From JAAYJK01 sp964501655 (GTDB taxonomy: Bacteria > Bacillota > Syntrophomonadia > Syntrophomonadales > Syntrophomonadaceae): a DNA stretch of 47,887 bases. Positions within the stretch are counted from its first letter, which is position 1; the number at the start of each line of letters is the position of its first letter. The stretch lies in assembly GCA_964501655.1 (NCBI GenBank), contig CAZCTN010000026.1, positions 1-47,887 on the forward strand, read 5' to 3'. The translations under genes and the position numbers were made by a program. The notes beneath the pieces were generated by a model, which was given only the letters and a program-made list of their open reading frames with translations, did no database searches and was not told the origin of the DNA. This document shows positions 8,426-16,574 of this stretch, piece by piece.

Positions 8426-9157
8426 ATGAGAATATATTTTTGGAACCAAAGGAGCCTGCTGCTTATTGCAGCAGGGCTGTCAATAATGCTTTGTCTGCTG
8501 GCGGTGATGATAATACGGATCAATCAAACTGGAATCGTAGCAGTAAATTCCCAACAGCCGATTTATCAGGGAAATACCGGGCAGAAAGTCATATCCATAA
8601 GCGTCAATGTCGACTGGGGAGAAGAGTATATCCCGGGGATGCTGGAGGAATTCAAAAAACATGACGCCAAGGCAACTTTTTATGTAACTGGAACCTGGGC
8701 GGAAAAAAATCCGGAACTGCTTAAAAAGATGAGCTTAGAGGGACACTGCATTCAGAACCATGCCTATAAACATGTGCATTTCAGCAGTTTGTCGGATGCA
8801 GAAGCTCAAGCCCAAATCAAGCAAGCTGAAGAAATAATTGAAAAACTTATCGGAAACAGGACGGAATTTTTTGCCCCCCCTTATGGGGAGCAAAATGCCA
8901 GGCTGGTAAAAGCGGCAGCAGAAATTAATTACCAGTTGATCATGTGGAGTGTGGACACCATAGACTGGCAGAAACCCAGTCCGGAGACTATAGTAAAAAG
9001 GGTCTGCAATAAAGTTCATAATGATGCTATCGTCTTAATGCATCCTACTGACCCAACTCTGAAAGCACTTCCTGAACTCCTGAACTGCCTTGAGCAGGAA
9101 GGTTATAAGATGGTAACCGTAGAAGAGATACTGATGGATTCGGGCGGGAAATCTTGA
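8426..9157 (+). CDS. YlxY/PdaB-like polysaccharide deacetylase family protein
   Basis: NodB-fold carbohydrate esterase domain behind an N-terminal membrane anchor (residues about 9-30), so it acts outside the membrane. Family features: ATFYVTGTWAEKNPELL, the NHAYKHVHF metal-histidine motif, FFAPPYGEQN and SVDTIDW. The first metal/base motif reads SVNVDWG, where many deacetylases have TFDD or TFDIS; the aligned position is Asn, with an Asp two residues later. In Bacillus ylxY follows pnp and precedes the M16 peptidase gene, which matches here. The substrate is probably peptidoglycan in sporulation or cell-wall work, but activity is uncertain because of the altered motif. Start ATG 8426 follows GGGGAGGG. 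Confidence 0.82.
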   Translation: MRIYFWNQRSLLLIAAGLSIMLCLLAVMIIRINQTGIVAVNSQQPIYQGNTGQKVISISVNVDWGEEYIPGMLEEFKKHDAKATFYVTGTWAEKNPELLKKMSLEGHCIQNHAYKHVHFSSLSDAEAQAQIKQAEEIIEKLIGNRTEFFAPPYGEQNARLVKAAAEINYQLIMWSVDTIDWQKPSPETIVKRVCNKVHNDAIVLMHPTDPTLKALPELLNCLEQEGYKMVTVEEILMDSGGKS

Positions 9158-9158
9158 T

Positions 9159-10283
9159 ATGAAAACCTGTTTAAACATGGTATTGCTGGTGAGTTGCTTG
9201 ATATTTCTTTTGGCCTGGTTTGAACCGCCGGAAGCTCAGGCCGGTCCTTATCATTCGTCGAACTATGTTTGTCTGTTGGATGCAGACAGCGGCCAGCTGA
9301 TATACTCCCGCAACGCTGATGAGTTAAGACCGGTTGCCAGCACCACTAAAATGATGACTGCCATATTGACCATGGAATATGCCGAACTGGCAGAGATAGT
9401 AGAAATAAGTCAGAAGGCCGACCATACTCCGGAATACACCATAGGACTGAAAGAAGGACAAGAGGTTCAGGTTTCGGAATTGCTTAAAGCAGCTCTGGTC
9501 AAATCCTCCAATGATGCAGCGGTAGCTTTGGCTGAGCACGTAGCAGGCAGTGAAAGACTATTTTCCTTCCTGATGTCCAAGAAAGCTTTTTTGATTGGAG
9601 CAGTGAATACCCACTTTGTCAATGCCTCCGGTTTACCCGCGGAGGAACATTGGAGTACGGCGTATGACTTGTCTCTAATGGGGCGTTACCTGTTAAGGAC
9701 CGAATATATAAATGAATTAGCAGCTGCTCGGCAGGTGGAATTCAAACATCCCGGATACGGGCAGGAATTGACTATCTCTAACACTAACGGGCTTTTGGGA
9801 AGCTATGAGGGGGCCAACGGCATCAAAACCGGAACTACCAATGCCGCAGGCAAATGTCTGGTAGCATCGGCCCGTAGAAACCACCGGCAGCTGATTGCTG
9901 TTGCGCTGAATTCTCTTGATCGCAATGGTGATTGTGCCCGTCTTCTAAATTATGGTTACGGGGACGTAAGCCGGGAGAAGATAATAGACAGCAGAGAGGT
10001 GTTTAAACAGATCAAAATCGTTCGGGGAGGCGCAGAATACCTGGATCTGTATCCCGAAAAAGACTTATACATTTGGCGGGCAAGGGAAGAGAATGGGTTA
10101 AATGTTGAAAAAAAAGTGGAAATGGATTATTCTATTAGCGCACCGATAAGAAATAATCAGCCCCTGGGGATGCTATATGTATATGTTGATGGCAAATTAT
10201 TTGATAGTATAAGACTAGTCAGCCGGTCAGAGACAGGGCAAAACAGCCCTGGGCTGATAAAACTCAAAGAAATATTTCATTGA
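9159..10283 (+). CDS. D-alanyl-D-alanine carboxypeptidase (S11, DacF-like)
   Basis: S11 enzymes trim the terminal D-Ala of peptidoglycan stem peptides. The 374-residue precursor has a signal peptide (to about residue 28, ending AQA), the SxxK motif STTK (61-64), SSN (116-118) and KTGTT (223-227), followed by a PBP5_C-like beta domain. Starts one base after the upstream deacetylase stop, so the two are co-translated. The pairing suggests joint wall remodelling, possibly for the spore cortex as with DacF. No obvious C-terminal amphipathic helix was identified. Confidence 0.92.
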   Translation: MKTCLNMVLLVSCLIFLLAWFEPPEAQAGPYHSSNYVCLLDADSGQLIYSRNADELRPVASTTKMMTAILTMEYAELAEIVEISQKADHTPEYTIGLKEGQEVQVSELLKAALVKSSNDAAVALAEHVAGSERLFSFLMSKKAFLIGAVNTHFVNASGLPAEEHWSTAYDLSLMGRYLLRTEYINELAAARQVEFKHPGYGQELTISNTNGLLGSYEGANGIKTGTTNAAGKCLVASARRNHRQLIAVALNSLDRNGDCARLLNYGYGDVSREKIIDSREVFKQIKIVRGGAEYLDLYPEKDLYIWRAREENGLNVEKKVEMDYSISAPIRNNQPLGMLYVYVDGKLFDSIRLVSRSETGQNSPGLIKLKEIFH

Positions 10284-10339
10284 ATACAGTATTAGTCTGG
10301 CTTAGTCTGGCCAGGCCAGTCTAAGCTAATCGGAGGGAT

Positions 10340-11611
10340 ATGATGATCAGTTATTGGACCCTGAGCAACGGAGCAAGAGTAGTGGTGGAGGAAATACCCC
10401 ATGTGCGTTCAGCAGCCATAGGTATATATGTCGGAGTTGGCTCCCGGCATGAAACGAAAGGATTGAAGGGGGCCAGTCACTTTATTGAACATATGCTATT
10501 TAAGGGAACCAGCCGGTTGACAGCTCGGGATATAGCGGAGAAATTTGAAGGTATCGGCGGACAGTTGAATGCCTATACCTCTAAAGAGTATACCTGTGTT
10601 TATGCCCGCACCCTGGATGAGAATATTGACCTGGCAGCAGATATCATATTTGACATGATATTTGATTCCCGTTTTGCCGATAAGGATTTTGAAACCGAAA
10701 AAGGAGTAGTGGCAGAAGAAATTAATATGAACGAAGATGCTCCCGATGATTTGATCCATGATCGTTTTGCCCGCAGCCTATGGCTGGATCACCCTATGGG
10801 TTCTCCAATACTAGGGACTATGGAGACAGTTGCCTCTTTCAACCGTGATGATGTTTATCAATTCTATAAAAGTGCCTATATACCTTCCAATATGATTATC
10901 TCCGTTGCAGGCAATGTCCAGGCCTTGGAAATAAGAGACCGTATTGAGGGACTGCTGGAGAAGCAGAGCCATAGCCAGGTAAGTTTTCCCTATACCAAGC
11001 CCAAAGCATATCGCAGTTTTATGGATTTAATGGAAAAAGATACCGAACAGGTGCAGATATGTATAGGAGTGCAAGGTATTTCCTATAACGATGAAAGCAG
11101 GTATGCCATGAATGTGATGAACAGCATATTCGGCGGCGGCATGAGTTCCAGACTATTCCAGAAATTGCGGGAAGAATTGGGCCTGGCCTATTCCATCTAT
11201 TCTTATCCCTCCAATTATTCCGATACCGGTGCTTATTCTATTTATATCGGCACCGGACGCAACAAAATATCCCGTTGTTTTGAAGCCCTGCAGAGGCAGA
11301 TGGAAAGTCTGCTATCCCACGGTATTACCGGTGAAGAACTGGAAAGGACCAGGAGACTGATAAAGTCCAGTATGTACCTGGGCCTGGAAGGGGTTATGAA
11401 TCGCATGAGCAGATTGGGTAAATCGATAATAATGCATAATGAAATAGTGAGTCCGGAGGAGGCTATTGACCGGGTGATGCAGGTTGAGCAGGAGCAGATT
11501 AAAGACCTGGCGGTTAGACTGCTGGGAAACCAAACCGTATCAATAGCCGCCATTGGTCCCGCCGGGGTCATGCATGAGGTAGAAAAGCAATACCGGAGGT
11601 TCTGGAACTAA
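10340..11611 (+). CDS. mlpA: M16 (pitrilysin) family zinc peptidase, MlpA-like
   Basis: A 423-residue M16 peptidase. The inverted zinc motif HFIEH (H47, E50, H51) and the downstream ligand in EKGVVAEEINMNED (about E127) are intact. A second M16 domain follows with the GGGMSSRLFQ loop and a Tyr-rich segment. The site RBS CGGAGGG lies before ATG 10340/10343. It corresponds to ymxG/mlpA of Bacillus, which lies in the same order (pnp-ylxY-mlpA-ymxH). Likely a cytoplasmic peptidase with an uncertain physiological substrate. Confidence 0.9.
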   Translation: MMISYWTLSNGARVVVEEIPHVRSAAIGIYVGVGSRHETKGLKGASHFIEHMLFKGTSRLTARDIAEKFEGIGGQLNAYTSKEYTCVYARTLDENIDLAADIIFDMIFDSRFADKDFETEKGVVAEEINMNEDAPDDLIHDRFARSLWLDHPMGSPILGTMETVASFNRDDVYQFYKSAYIPSNMIISVAGNVQALEIRDRIEGLLEKQSHSQVSFPYTKPKAYRSFMDLMEKDTEQVQICIGVQGISYNDESRYAMNVMNSIFGGGMSSRLFQKLREELGLAYSIYSYPSNYSDTGAYSIYIGTGRNKISRCFEALQRQMESLLSHGITGEELERTRRLIKSSMYLGLEGVMNRMSRLGKSIIMHNEIVSPEEAIDRVMQVEQEQIKDLAVRLLGNQTVSIAAIGPAGVMHEVEKQYRRFWN

Positions 11612-11662
11612 ACCCTCGGCGGGGTTTGAGTCAGCCAGAGCTGAATAACAGAGGAGAATGAT

Positions 11663-12100
11663 ATGAAGATTTATCTAAAGAGACTGCACTCATTTGACCT
11701 GCCTTTGCCCCGATACATGACTCCGGGTTCCTCTGGAGTCGATTTGTACGCCGCCAACCAGCAGGACCTCTTAATAGCAGCAGGAGCTGTCGTTTTGGTG
11801 CCCACTGGGATAGCCGTAGCCATTCCTGAGGGATTTGAAGCGCAGATAAGACCGCGCAGCGGTCTGGCTCTTAATCACGGCCTCACCCTGTTAAATACCC
11901 CCGGTACCATAGATGCTGATTATCGTGGAGAAATTAAGGTTATAGTTATAAACCTGGGGGACAAAGAGTATATTTTAAAAAAAGGTGAAAGAATTGCCCA
12001 GATGATATTCAGCCGGGTAGAACGGGTAGAACTGATGGAAGTGGAAAATCTCGATGATACTGCCAGAGGCAGCGGAGGATTTGGGCATACCGGAGTATAG
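11663..12100 (+). CDS. dut: dUTP diphosphatase
   Basis: Trimeric dUTPase that hydrolyses dUTP to dUMP, keeping uracil out of DNA and feeding dTMP synthesis. All five motifs are visible: GSSGVDLYA, PRSGLA, GTIDADYRGEI, ERIAQMIF and the C-terminal RGSGGFGHTGV lid. The 145-residue length is standard. ATG 11663 follows AGAGGAG. Lies between mlpA and the PRC-barrel gene. Confidence 0.97.
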   Translation: MKIYLKRLHSFDLPLPRYMTPGSSGVDLYAANQQDLLIAAGAVVLVPTGIAVAIPEGFEAQIRPRSGLALNHGLTLLNTPGTIDADYRGEIKVIVINLGDKEYILKKGERIAQMIFSRVERVELMEVENLDDTARGSGGFGHTGV

Positions 12101-12112
12101 AGGAGGATGCAG

Positions 12113-12382
12113 GTGCGGCTTAATGAACTGGTGGGCAAAGAAATGGTTAACATTTACGATGGCATGAGAATGGGTACGGTGGGAGATTCAGATATGGTTA
12201 TTGATGAGGAATCGGGACAGATAGTATCGATCATATTGCCCAATAAAGGCAATGCCTTTAATTTCTGGACTGATCGCCAAAAATTAGTGATCCCTTGGGA
12301 TGCGGTAAAAAAAATTGGCCGGGAAGTTATTGTAGTTGAACTGGATAGTACCCATATGCGGCTGAAGAACAGTTCTATATAA
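12113..12382 (+). CDS. ymxH: YlmC/YmxH family PRC-barrel protein
   Basis: A small single-domain PRC-barrel protein (89 residues) with the pattern LVGKEMVNIYDGMRMG, VIDEESGQIVSIILP and LVIPWDAVKKIGREVIVVEL. GTG 12113 is preferred because AGGAGG (12101-12106) ends 6 bases before it; the ATG at 12107 is too close to that site. The position after mlpA/dut matches ymxH of Bacillus, which lies near sporulation genes. Molecular function is unknown; PRC barrels often bind RNA or proteins. Confidence 0.85.
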   Translation: MRLNELVGKEMVNIYDGMRMGTVGDSDMVIDEESGQIVSIILPNKGNAFNFWTDRQKLVIPWDAVKKIGREVIVVELDSTHMRLKNSSI

Positions 12383-12461
12383 AGCACGGTAACATAAATG
12401 GAGCTGTCACATACAGTAAAACAGGAACTACTTCAGACATTTTTACCGAGGGTGGTATGTG

Positions 12462-12803
12462 ATGGCAACAAGGATTAGCTGGACCACGGGACCCATTGCC
12501 AGCAGTTCAGACATGAGCACAATCCGGGTCCTGGGACTCAACAATACCTCATTAACTCGCCAGGTAAGTATAAGATTGTATGATCTTTCTTTTACCCCTA
12601 AAAGGCAAATATTTAACAATACTTACTCCCTGCGGCCTTTTCAGACTGTTACTGTCAATCTGGAGGTGGGAAATCTGGAGACATGGGAGGCTCAAGCCAG
12701 CGCCTTCAGTACCAGTGTCCGCTTTTATGTTACCGGTCGCAGCACTGATGGCAGAAATCTGGCCGGGACCGGGGTGCTAAATTCCCAGTTTATTCGTTTT
12801 TGA
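12462..12803 (+). CDS. Unrecognised 113-aa beta-rich protein
   Basis: I do not recognise this family. The product is Ser/Thr/Asn rich with alternating hydrophobic strands and no signal peptide or membrane segment, resembling an immunoglobulin-like or all-beta fold. It ends with a conserved-looking NSQFIRF. ATG 12462 (GTG at 12459 is adjacent) follows a GAGGGTGG site. It stands alone between the ymxH block and a candidate structured RNA. In a spore former a surface or coat role is possible, but that is only a guess. Confidence 0.6.
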   Translation: MATRISWTTGPIASSSDMSTIRVLGLNNTSLTRQVSIRLYDLSFTPKRQIFNNTYSLRPFQTVTVNLEVGNLETWEAQASAFSTSVRFYVTGRSTDGRNLAGTGVLNSQFIRF

Positions 12804-12819
12804 TCCTTACTATCAGAGA

Positions 12820-12964
12820 AAAAAGAGGCGAAGATCTGATTGCCCAACGCCGCGATAGAATTGGAATAATGTATGGGAACCTGCCCTCCTTCGGGCAGGG
12901 AATGTCCCCGTATAGAGTACGTTGATAGAGCGGATTGTGAGCAGTGCAGAGATTCGCTCTTTTT
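12820..12964 (+). ncRNA. Candidate rod-shaped small RNA, possibly 6S-like
   Basis: AAAAAGAG (12820-12827) pairs with CTCTTTTT (12957-12964). After a bulged G, CGAA pairs with TTCG, then further CTG/CAG pairs, so the ends form a long closing stem with a terminal U-run. The apex holds a perfect hairpin, CCTGCCC (12880-12886) with GGGCAGG (12893-12899). The large internal loop between them is the layout expected of 6S RNA (decoy for RNA polymerase), but the length of about 145 nt is on the short side and no covariance model was run. A TACTAT box (12808-12813) lies at the right distance upstream. Confidence 0.42.
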
Positions 12965-12966
12965 CC

Positions 12967-12985
12967 GCCCGGGGTTTTGCCGGGC
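12967..12985 (+). other. GC-rich hairpin after the candidate RNA
   Basis: GCCCGG (12967-12972) pairs with CCGGGC (12980-12985) around GGTTTTG. No T-run follows directly. It may be a second structural element or part of the leader of the HTH gene at 13058. Confidence 0.4.
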
Positions 12986-13057
12986 ACCGCCGGTTTTATC
13001 CAGACCGTATTATAGATCCTGCAATGAGGAACAATAAACCTGCAGGAGGTGAAACAG

Positions 13058-13294
13058 ATGTCAAAAAGCAATGATGACGGAAAAGGGTCCTTTCCCCCCT
13101 GGAGCCGGGTGCCATCATTTGAAGAAATGGCTGCCGAAGCGGGTATAGATGGAGCCGAGTTCCTTTACTCCCTCAGAGACGGTCTGGATATCGAGGAATT
13201 AGCGGATAAGTATAAGGTCAGTTCCCCCACCATTCAGTCACTCTATGATCACTTTATGCGCTATGGAGTAAGCTCGGTTATGGGAGGAGACTGA
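13058..13294 (+). CDS. Small helix-turn-helix protein
   Basis: A 78-residue protein. The C-terminal half (DGLDIEELADKYKVSSPTI, then LYDHFMRYGV) has the spacing of a helix-turn-helix of the type that reads a promoter or acts as a switch. The N-terminus is polar. ATG 13058 is chosen because AGGAGGTGA (13043-13051) lies 6 bases upstream. No recognised family name; it might be a sporulation-type or housekeeping regulator. It precedes guaB but a promoter lies between them, so they are probably separate units. Confidence 0.65.
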   Translation: MSKSNDDGKGSFPPWSRVPSFEEMAAEAGIDGAEFLYSLRDGLDIEELADKYKVSSPTIQSLYDHFMRYGVSSVMGGD

Positions 13295-13346
13295 GCTCCA
13301 AAATAAAATACAGGAATATTCAGCTGCCATCTTTGTCTGGTACAGC

Positions 13347-13375
13347 TTGAAAATTAAGCAGTAATGCGATAATAT
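13347..13375 (+). promoter_or_regulatory. Likely sigma-A promoter for guaB
   Basis: TTGAAA (13347-13352) and TAATAT (13370-13375) with a 17-bp spacer, followed by about 40 bp to the guaB start. No purine-riboswitch sequence was seen in the leader. Confidence 0.5.
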
Positions 13376-13416
13376 TAATTCAATTTACCAGGAGAATAAC
13401 AAGGAGGCCAGAACAT

Positions 13417-14871
13417 ATGTCTGATAAATTTGCCAAACAAGGTCTCACCTTTGACGATGTGCTGCTTGTACCAGGTCGCTCCGAAGTCCCTCCCCATCTG
13501 GTTGATGTTTCTACCCGTTTAACCCAGAAAATAAAGTTGGGGATACCATTGATGAGTGCAGGGATGGACACCGTTACTGAATCAAGGATGGCCATAGCCG
13601 TAGCTCGAGAGGGCGGTATAGGCATACTTCATAAGAATATGTCAATCAAGGAACAGGCCGCGATGGTTGATCGGGTGAAGCGTTCGGAACATGGTGTTAT
13701 TACCGATCCCTTTTATCTTTCACCGGATAACAAAGTGAGGGATGCCATGGATATCATGGAGCATTATCATATTTCGGGAGTGCCGATTACAGTTGGCTTA
13801 AAATTGGTAGGAATAATTACCAATAGGGATCTGCGCTTTGAAACGGATTTTGAACAGCCTATCCGCAATGTAATGACCAGTGAGGGATTAGTAACTGCTC
13901 CGGTTAATACCAGTATGGACAGTGCGAAAGAACTGCTGAGAAAGCATAAGATTGAAAAGCTGCCGTTAGTGGATGATGATTTTAACCTAAAAGGGCTTAT
14001 AACCATAAAAGATATCGAAAAAACCTTTAAATATCCTCATGCAGCCAAAGACGGCCGGGGGCGATTACTGGCCGGAGCCGCCGTGGGAGTAACCCGGGAC
14101 ACCCTGGAACGGGTAGAGGCACTGAAAAATGCTGGGGCCGACGTTATAGTTGTGGATACTGCCCACGGGCACTCGGTGTTCGTTATAAACATGGTCAAGG
14201 AAATACGGGCGGCCTTCCCGGATCTGCAGATTATTGCCGGAAATGTGGCCACTGGGAAAGCTACGGAAGAATTGATTAAGGCGGGAGCAGATGCTATCAA
14301 GGTTGGCATCGGACCTGGCTCGATATGCACCACCCGAGTTATAGCGGGTATTGGGGTGCCCCAGATAACGGCTATAGTCGATAGTGTACGAGCTGCATCC
14401 AGATATGATATTCCCATAATTGCCGATGGAGGTATAAAATACTCTGGTGACATAGCCAAAGCTATTGCCGCTGGAGCAGATGTGGTTATGCTGGGCAACT
14501 TATTTGCCGGAACCGATGAAAGTCCTGGTGAGACAGTGATATTACAGGGCAGAAGCTATAAAATTTACCGGGGCATGGGTTCAATGGGGGCCATGGTTCA
14601 GGGCAGCAGCGACCGATACTTCCAGGAAGATGCGCAAAAATTGGTACCCGAGGGGATAGAAGGCAGAGTACCATATAAGGGAGCAGCTTCAGAGACCATT
14701 TACCAGCTAATCGGTGGGTTGAGGGCAGGCATGGGTTACTGTGGGGCAGTTAACCTGGAAGAGATGAAGACCAAAACCAGCTTTATACAGATAACCAACG
14801 CGGGGCTGAAAGAGAGCCATCCTCATGATATAGCTATAACCCAGGAAGCTCCGAATTATCAAGTTTTATGA
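13417..14871 (+). CDS. guaB: IMP dehydrogenase
   Basis: Oxidises IMP to XMP with NAD+, the committed step to GMP. The 484-residue protein has the TIM barrel start (TFDDVLLVPGRSEV), two CBS domains (about 95-210), the active-site loop GIGPGSICTTR with the catalytic Cys near residue 305, and the flap around YFQEDAQKLVPEGIEG. Start ATG 13417 follows AAGGAGG. Length and motifs are normal. Its stop overlaps the MgtC-like gene start by 4 bp. Confidence 0.97.
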   Translation: MSDKFAKQGLTFDDVLLVPGRSEVPPHLVDVSTRLTQKIKLGIPLMSAGMDTVTESRMAIAVAREGGIGILHKNMSIKEQAAMVDRVKRSEHGVITDPFYLSPDNKVRDAMDIMEHYHISGVPITVGLKLVGIITNRDLRFETDFEQPIRNVMTSEGLVTAPVNTSMDSAKELLRKHKIEKLPLVDDDFNLKGLITIKDIEKTFKYPHAAKDGRGRLLAGAAVGVTRDTLERVEALKNAGADVIVVDTAHGHSVFVINMVKEIRAAFPDLQIIAGNVATGKATEELIKAGADAIKVGIGPGSICTTRVIAGIGVPQITAIVDSVRAASRYDIPIIADGGIKYSGDIAKAIAAGADVVMLGNLFAGTDESPGETVILQGRSYKIYRGMGSMGAMVQGSSDRYFQEDAQKLVPEGIEGRVPYKGAASETIYQLIGGLRAGMGYCGAVNLEEMKTKTSFIQITNAGLKESHPHDIAITQEAPNYQVL

Positions 14872-15284
14872 ATATAGAGACAGTCTTGATTCGTATTGTT
14901 CTGGCCGGCATTATTGGTTTGGCGATTGGCCTGGGTACCAGGCCAATATACCACGCCAGATTGTTTGGAATGATAGCTATGGGTGCTGCTCTGATAACCT
15001 ATATATCGGCCCATTATTATACTGCCCTATCCATGAGTTGGTATGCTGATCCGGGACGCCTGTCGGCTCAAATAATAGTGGCGTTAGGGTTTATTGGCAG
15101 CGGTATGATATGGATAAGTCCAGACAAAAAGGTGGAAGGGCTGTCCAGCGCGGCTGCGCTCTGGCTGACCGCCATAGCCGGCATGGCTATTGGTGCGGGA
15201 TTGACCAGCGTCAGCGAAGCCCTGATTATATTTCTTTCGGTATCATACCTGATATACCGAATTATTTTCAGATTCACCCGATGA
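14868..15284 (+). CDS. MgtC/SapB-family membrane protein
   Basis: A 138-residue integral membrane protein with four predicted helices. It has the family pattern GLAIGLGTR near the start, DPGRLSAQIIVALGFIGSGMIW in the middle and GLSSAAALWLTAIAGMAIGAG near the end. MgtC proteins are linked to Mg2+ limitation and ATP-synthase or phosphate homeostasis. Its start (ATG 14868) overlaps the guaB stop (ATGA), so it is translationally coupled to guaB, an unusual pairing. Start and family are clear; the role is inferred. Confidence 0.85.
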   Translation: MNIETVLIRIVLAGIIGLAIGLGTRPIYHARLFGMIAMGAALITYISAHYYTALSMSWYADPGRLSAQIIVALGFIGSGMIWISPDKKVEGLSSAAALWLTAIAGMAIGAGLTSVSEALIIFLSVSYLIYRIIFRFTR

Positions 15285-15288
15285 ATCA

Positions 15289-15346
15289 AGGGGACGGTTT
15301 TTTTGACTCATTTTTGGGGGTCCATGAGTCAATAAAACCGTCCCCC
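15289..15346. repeat. REP/MITE-like palindrome of the GGGGACGG type
   Basis: GGGGACGG (15290-15297) with T-run and GACTCAT, then a 13-base loop region, then ATGAGTC, AATAAAACCGTCCCC (to 15345) as an inverted copy. This matches the widespread extragenic palindromes that often carry GGGGAC...GTCCCC ends and are moved by IS200-like/RAYT transposases. No transposase lies in this window. It immediately follows the MgtC-like gene. Confidence 0.7.
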
Positions 15347-15385
15347 TGACTTAGACGCGGGGTGTCCCCGCAGGATGCGAGATTA

Positions 15386-15559
15386 TTATGACTGGTTCAG
15401 TGATTTTTCCGCGATTTGAATGGCTTTGCTAACCATGTTCCCACAGTCCCGAGAAGTAACTGCACCCCATCCCTGCGAAGCCACGATCTGATCAACGCCG
15501 AGTTCCCGGGCAATCTCATACTTCAGCTGTTCTGACATGATTCCTCGATTTCTGGCCAA
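15386..15559 (-). CDS. Alpha/beta-type small acid-soluble spore protein
   Basis: A 57-residue product from TTG 15559, with GAGGAGG seven bases upstream. It contains the hallmark germination-protease site within KYEIARELGV, then a GWGAVTSRDCG segment, and a MVSKAIQIAEKSL tail, all matching alpha/beta SASPs that coat and protect spore DNA. The classic G-x-L-T-S-R-E-x-G motif is modified to GAVTSRDCGN. It is short, so it is easily missed by gene callers, and it directly supports endospore formation. It is transcribed opposite to its neighbours. Confidence 0.88.
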   Translation of the reverse strand: MARNRGIMSEQLKYEIARELGVDQIVASQGWGAVTSRDCGNMVSKAIQIAEKSLNQS

Positions 15560-15695
15560 GATATAACCTCCTCACCAACTCGCATCAATAGTATTTTGAG
15601 TACTTGGGAACAAAAATATAGCAGGAAGATATTTGAGATATAGTAAAGTGAGTCTCAGATTTGGTTTATAATATAACAGAATAGGGGGAATTTAC

Positions 15696-16574
15696 ATGAG
15701 ATATGAAGGCAATATTTTTCGGCCGCCCAGTGAAGCCAGAAGCTATATCCTGCAATGTACTGTAGGATGCAGTCATAACCGCTGCACCTTTTGCGGTATG
15801 TACAAAGACAAGAAATATCGGGTGAGAGAGTTAAAAGAGATATTAGCCGATATTAGCACGGCAAAGCTGTATTACCATGATTTGGAAAAGGTCTTTCTGG
15901 CTGACGGGGATGCCTTGGCCATGGAGAACCAGGATCTGTTGCAGATTCTGGATGCATTATACCAAACTTTTCCCAGCCTGAAGCATGTGGGCATCTATGC
16001 AAGTCCCGACAGCATCTTGAACAAGACGGCAGAGGAATTGAGAGAATTAAAAAACCAGGGATTAACTATTGCTTATCTGGGAGTGGAAACCGGAGATGAA
16101 GAACTCCTCAAAGACATAAGAAAGGGAGTAAGCTATGAAGAGATGGTGGCAGCCGGGAAAAGGGTGAGAGAAGCAGGCATACTGTTGTCAGTTACCATTC
16201 TTCTGGGTTTGGCCGGGAGGACTCCTAAAGCCATAGATCATGCTTTGAATACGGCCAGGATTTGCAATGAAATTAATCCGGATTATATCGCAGCCCTCAC
16301 CCTAATGCTTACGCCCAAAACTGAACTTTACCGCCGTATGCAGAAGGGTGAATTCGAACTGCCGGAACCCTTTGAGATACTGGAAGAAATGCGGATTATA
16401 ATAGAAAACCTGGATGTAAAGGACAGCGAATTCAGGAGCAATCATGCTTCCAACTATCTGCCTATAAAGGGGAGATTGCCGGAGGACAAACAACAAATAC
16501 TGAAGTTGATTGATCAGATAATAAAGAGAAACGACAGGAACTATCTGCGTCCGGATTACCTGCGGGGCCTGTAA
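15696..16574 (+). CDS. Radical SAM protein of unknown function
   Basis: A 292-residue radical SAM enzyme. The cluster motif is GCSHNRCTFCGMYK (C-x4-C-x2-C), slightly different from the usual C-x3-C-x2-C but typical for this subfamily. GVETGDEELL and the downstream strands form the partial TIM barrel. It has no cobalamin-binding or SPASM extension. The protein is probably cytoplasmic and the substrate cannot be predicted. Start ATG 15696 follows AGGGGG. It stands alone after the spore-protein gene. Confidence 0.78.
   Translation: MRYEGNIFRPPSEARSYILQCTVGCSHNRCTFCGMYKDKKYRVRELKEILADISTAKLYYHDLEKVFLADGDALAMENQDLLQILDALYQTFPSLKHVGIYASPDSILNKTAEELRELKNQGLTIAYLGVETGDEELLKDIRKGVSYEEMVAAGKRVREAGILLSVTILLGLAGRTPKAIDHALNTARICNEINPDYIAALTLMLTPKTELYRRMQKGEFELPEPFEILEEMRIIIENLDVKDSEFRSNHASNYLPIKGRLPEDKQQILKLIDQIIKRNDRNYLRPDYLRGL

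Noticed and set aside
10300..10326. Inverted repeat CTTAGTCTGG/CCAGTCTAAG before mlpA
   Set aside because: One mismatch, no T-run, and it lies in a 56-bp gap of a continuous operon; not enough to call a terminator.
12402..12479. Short frame MELSHTVKQELLQ...
   Set aside because: It has no ribosome site and overlaps the better supported 12462 gene; 25 residues is too short to judge.
13295..13416. Purine riboswitch before guaB
   Set aside because: No conserved purine-aptamer loops were seen; a plain promoter fits the short leader.
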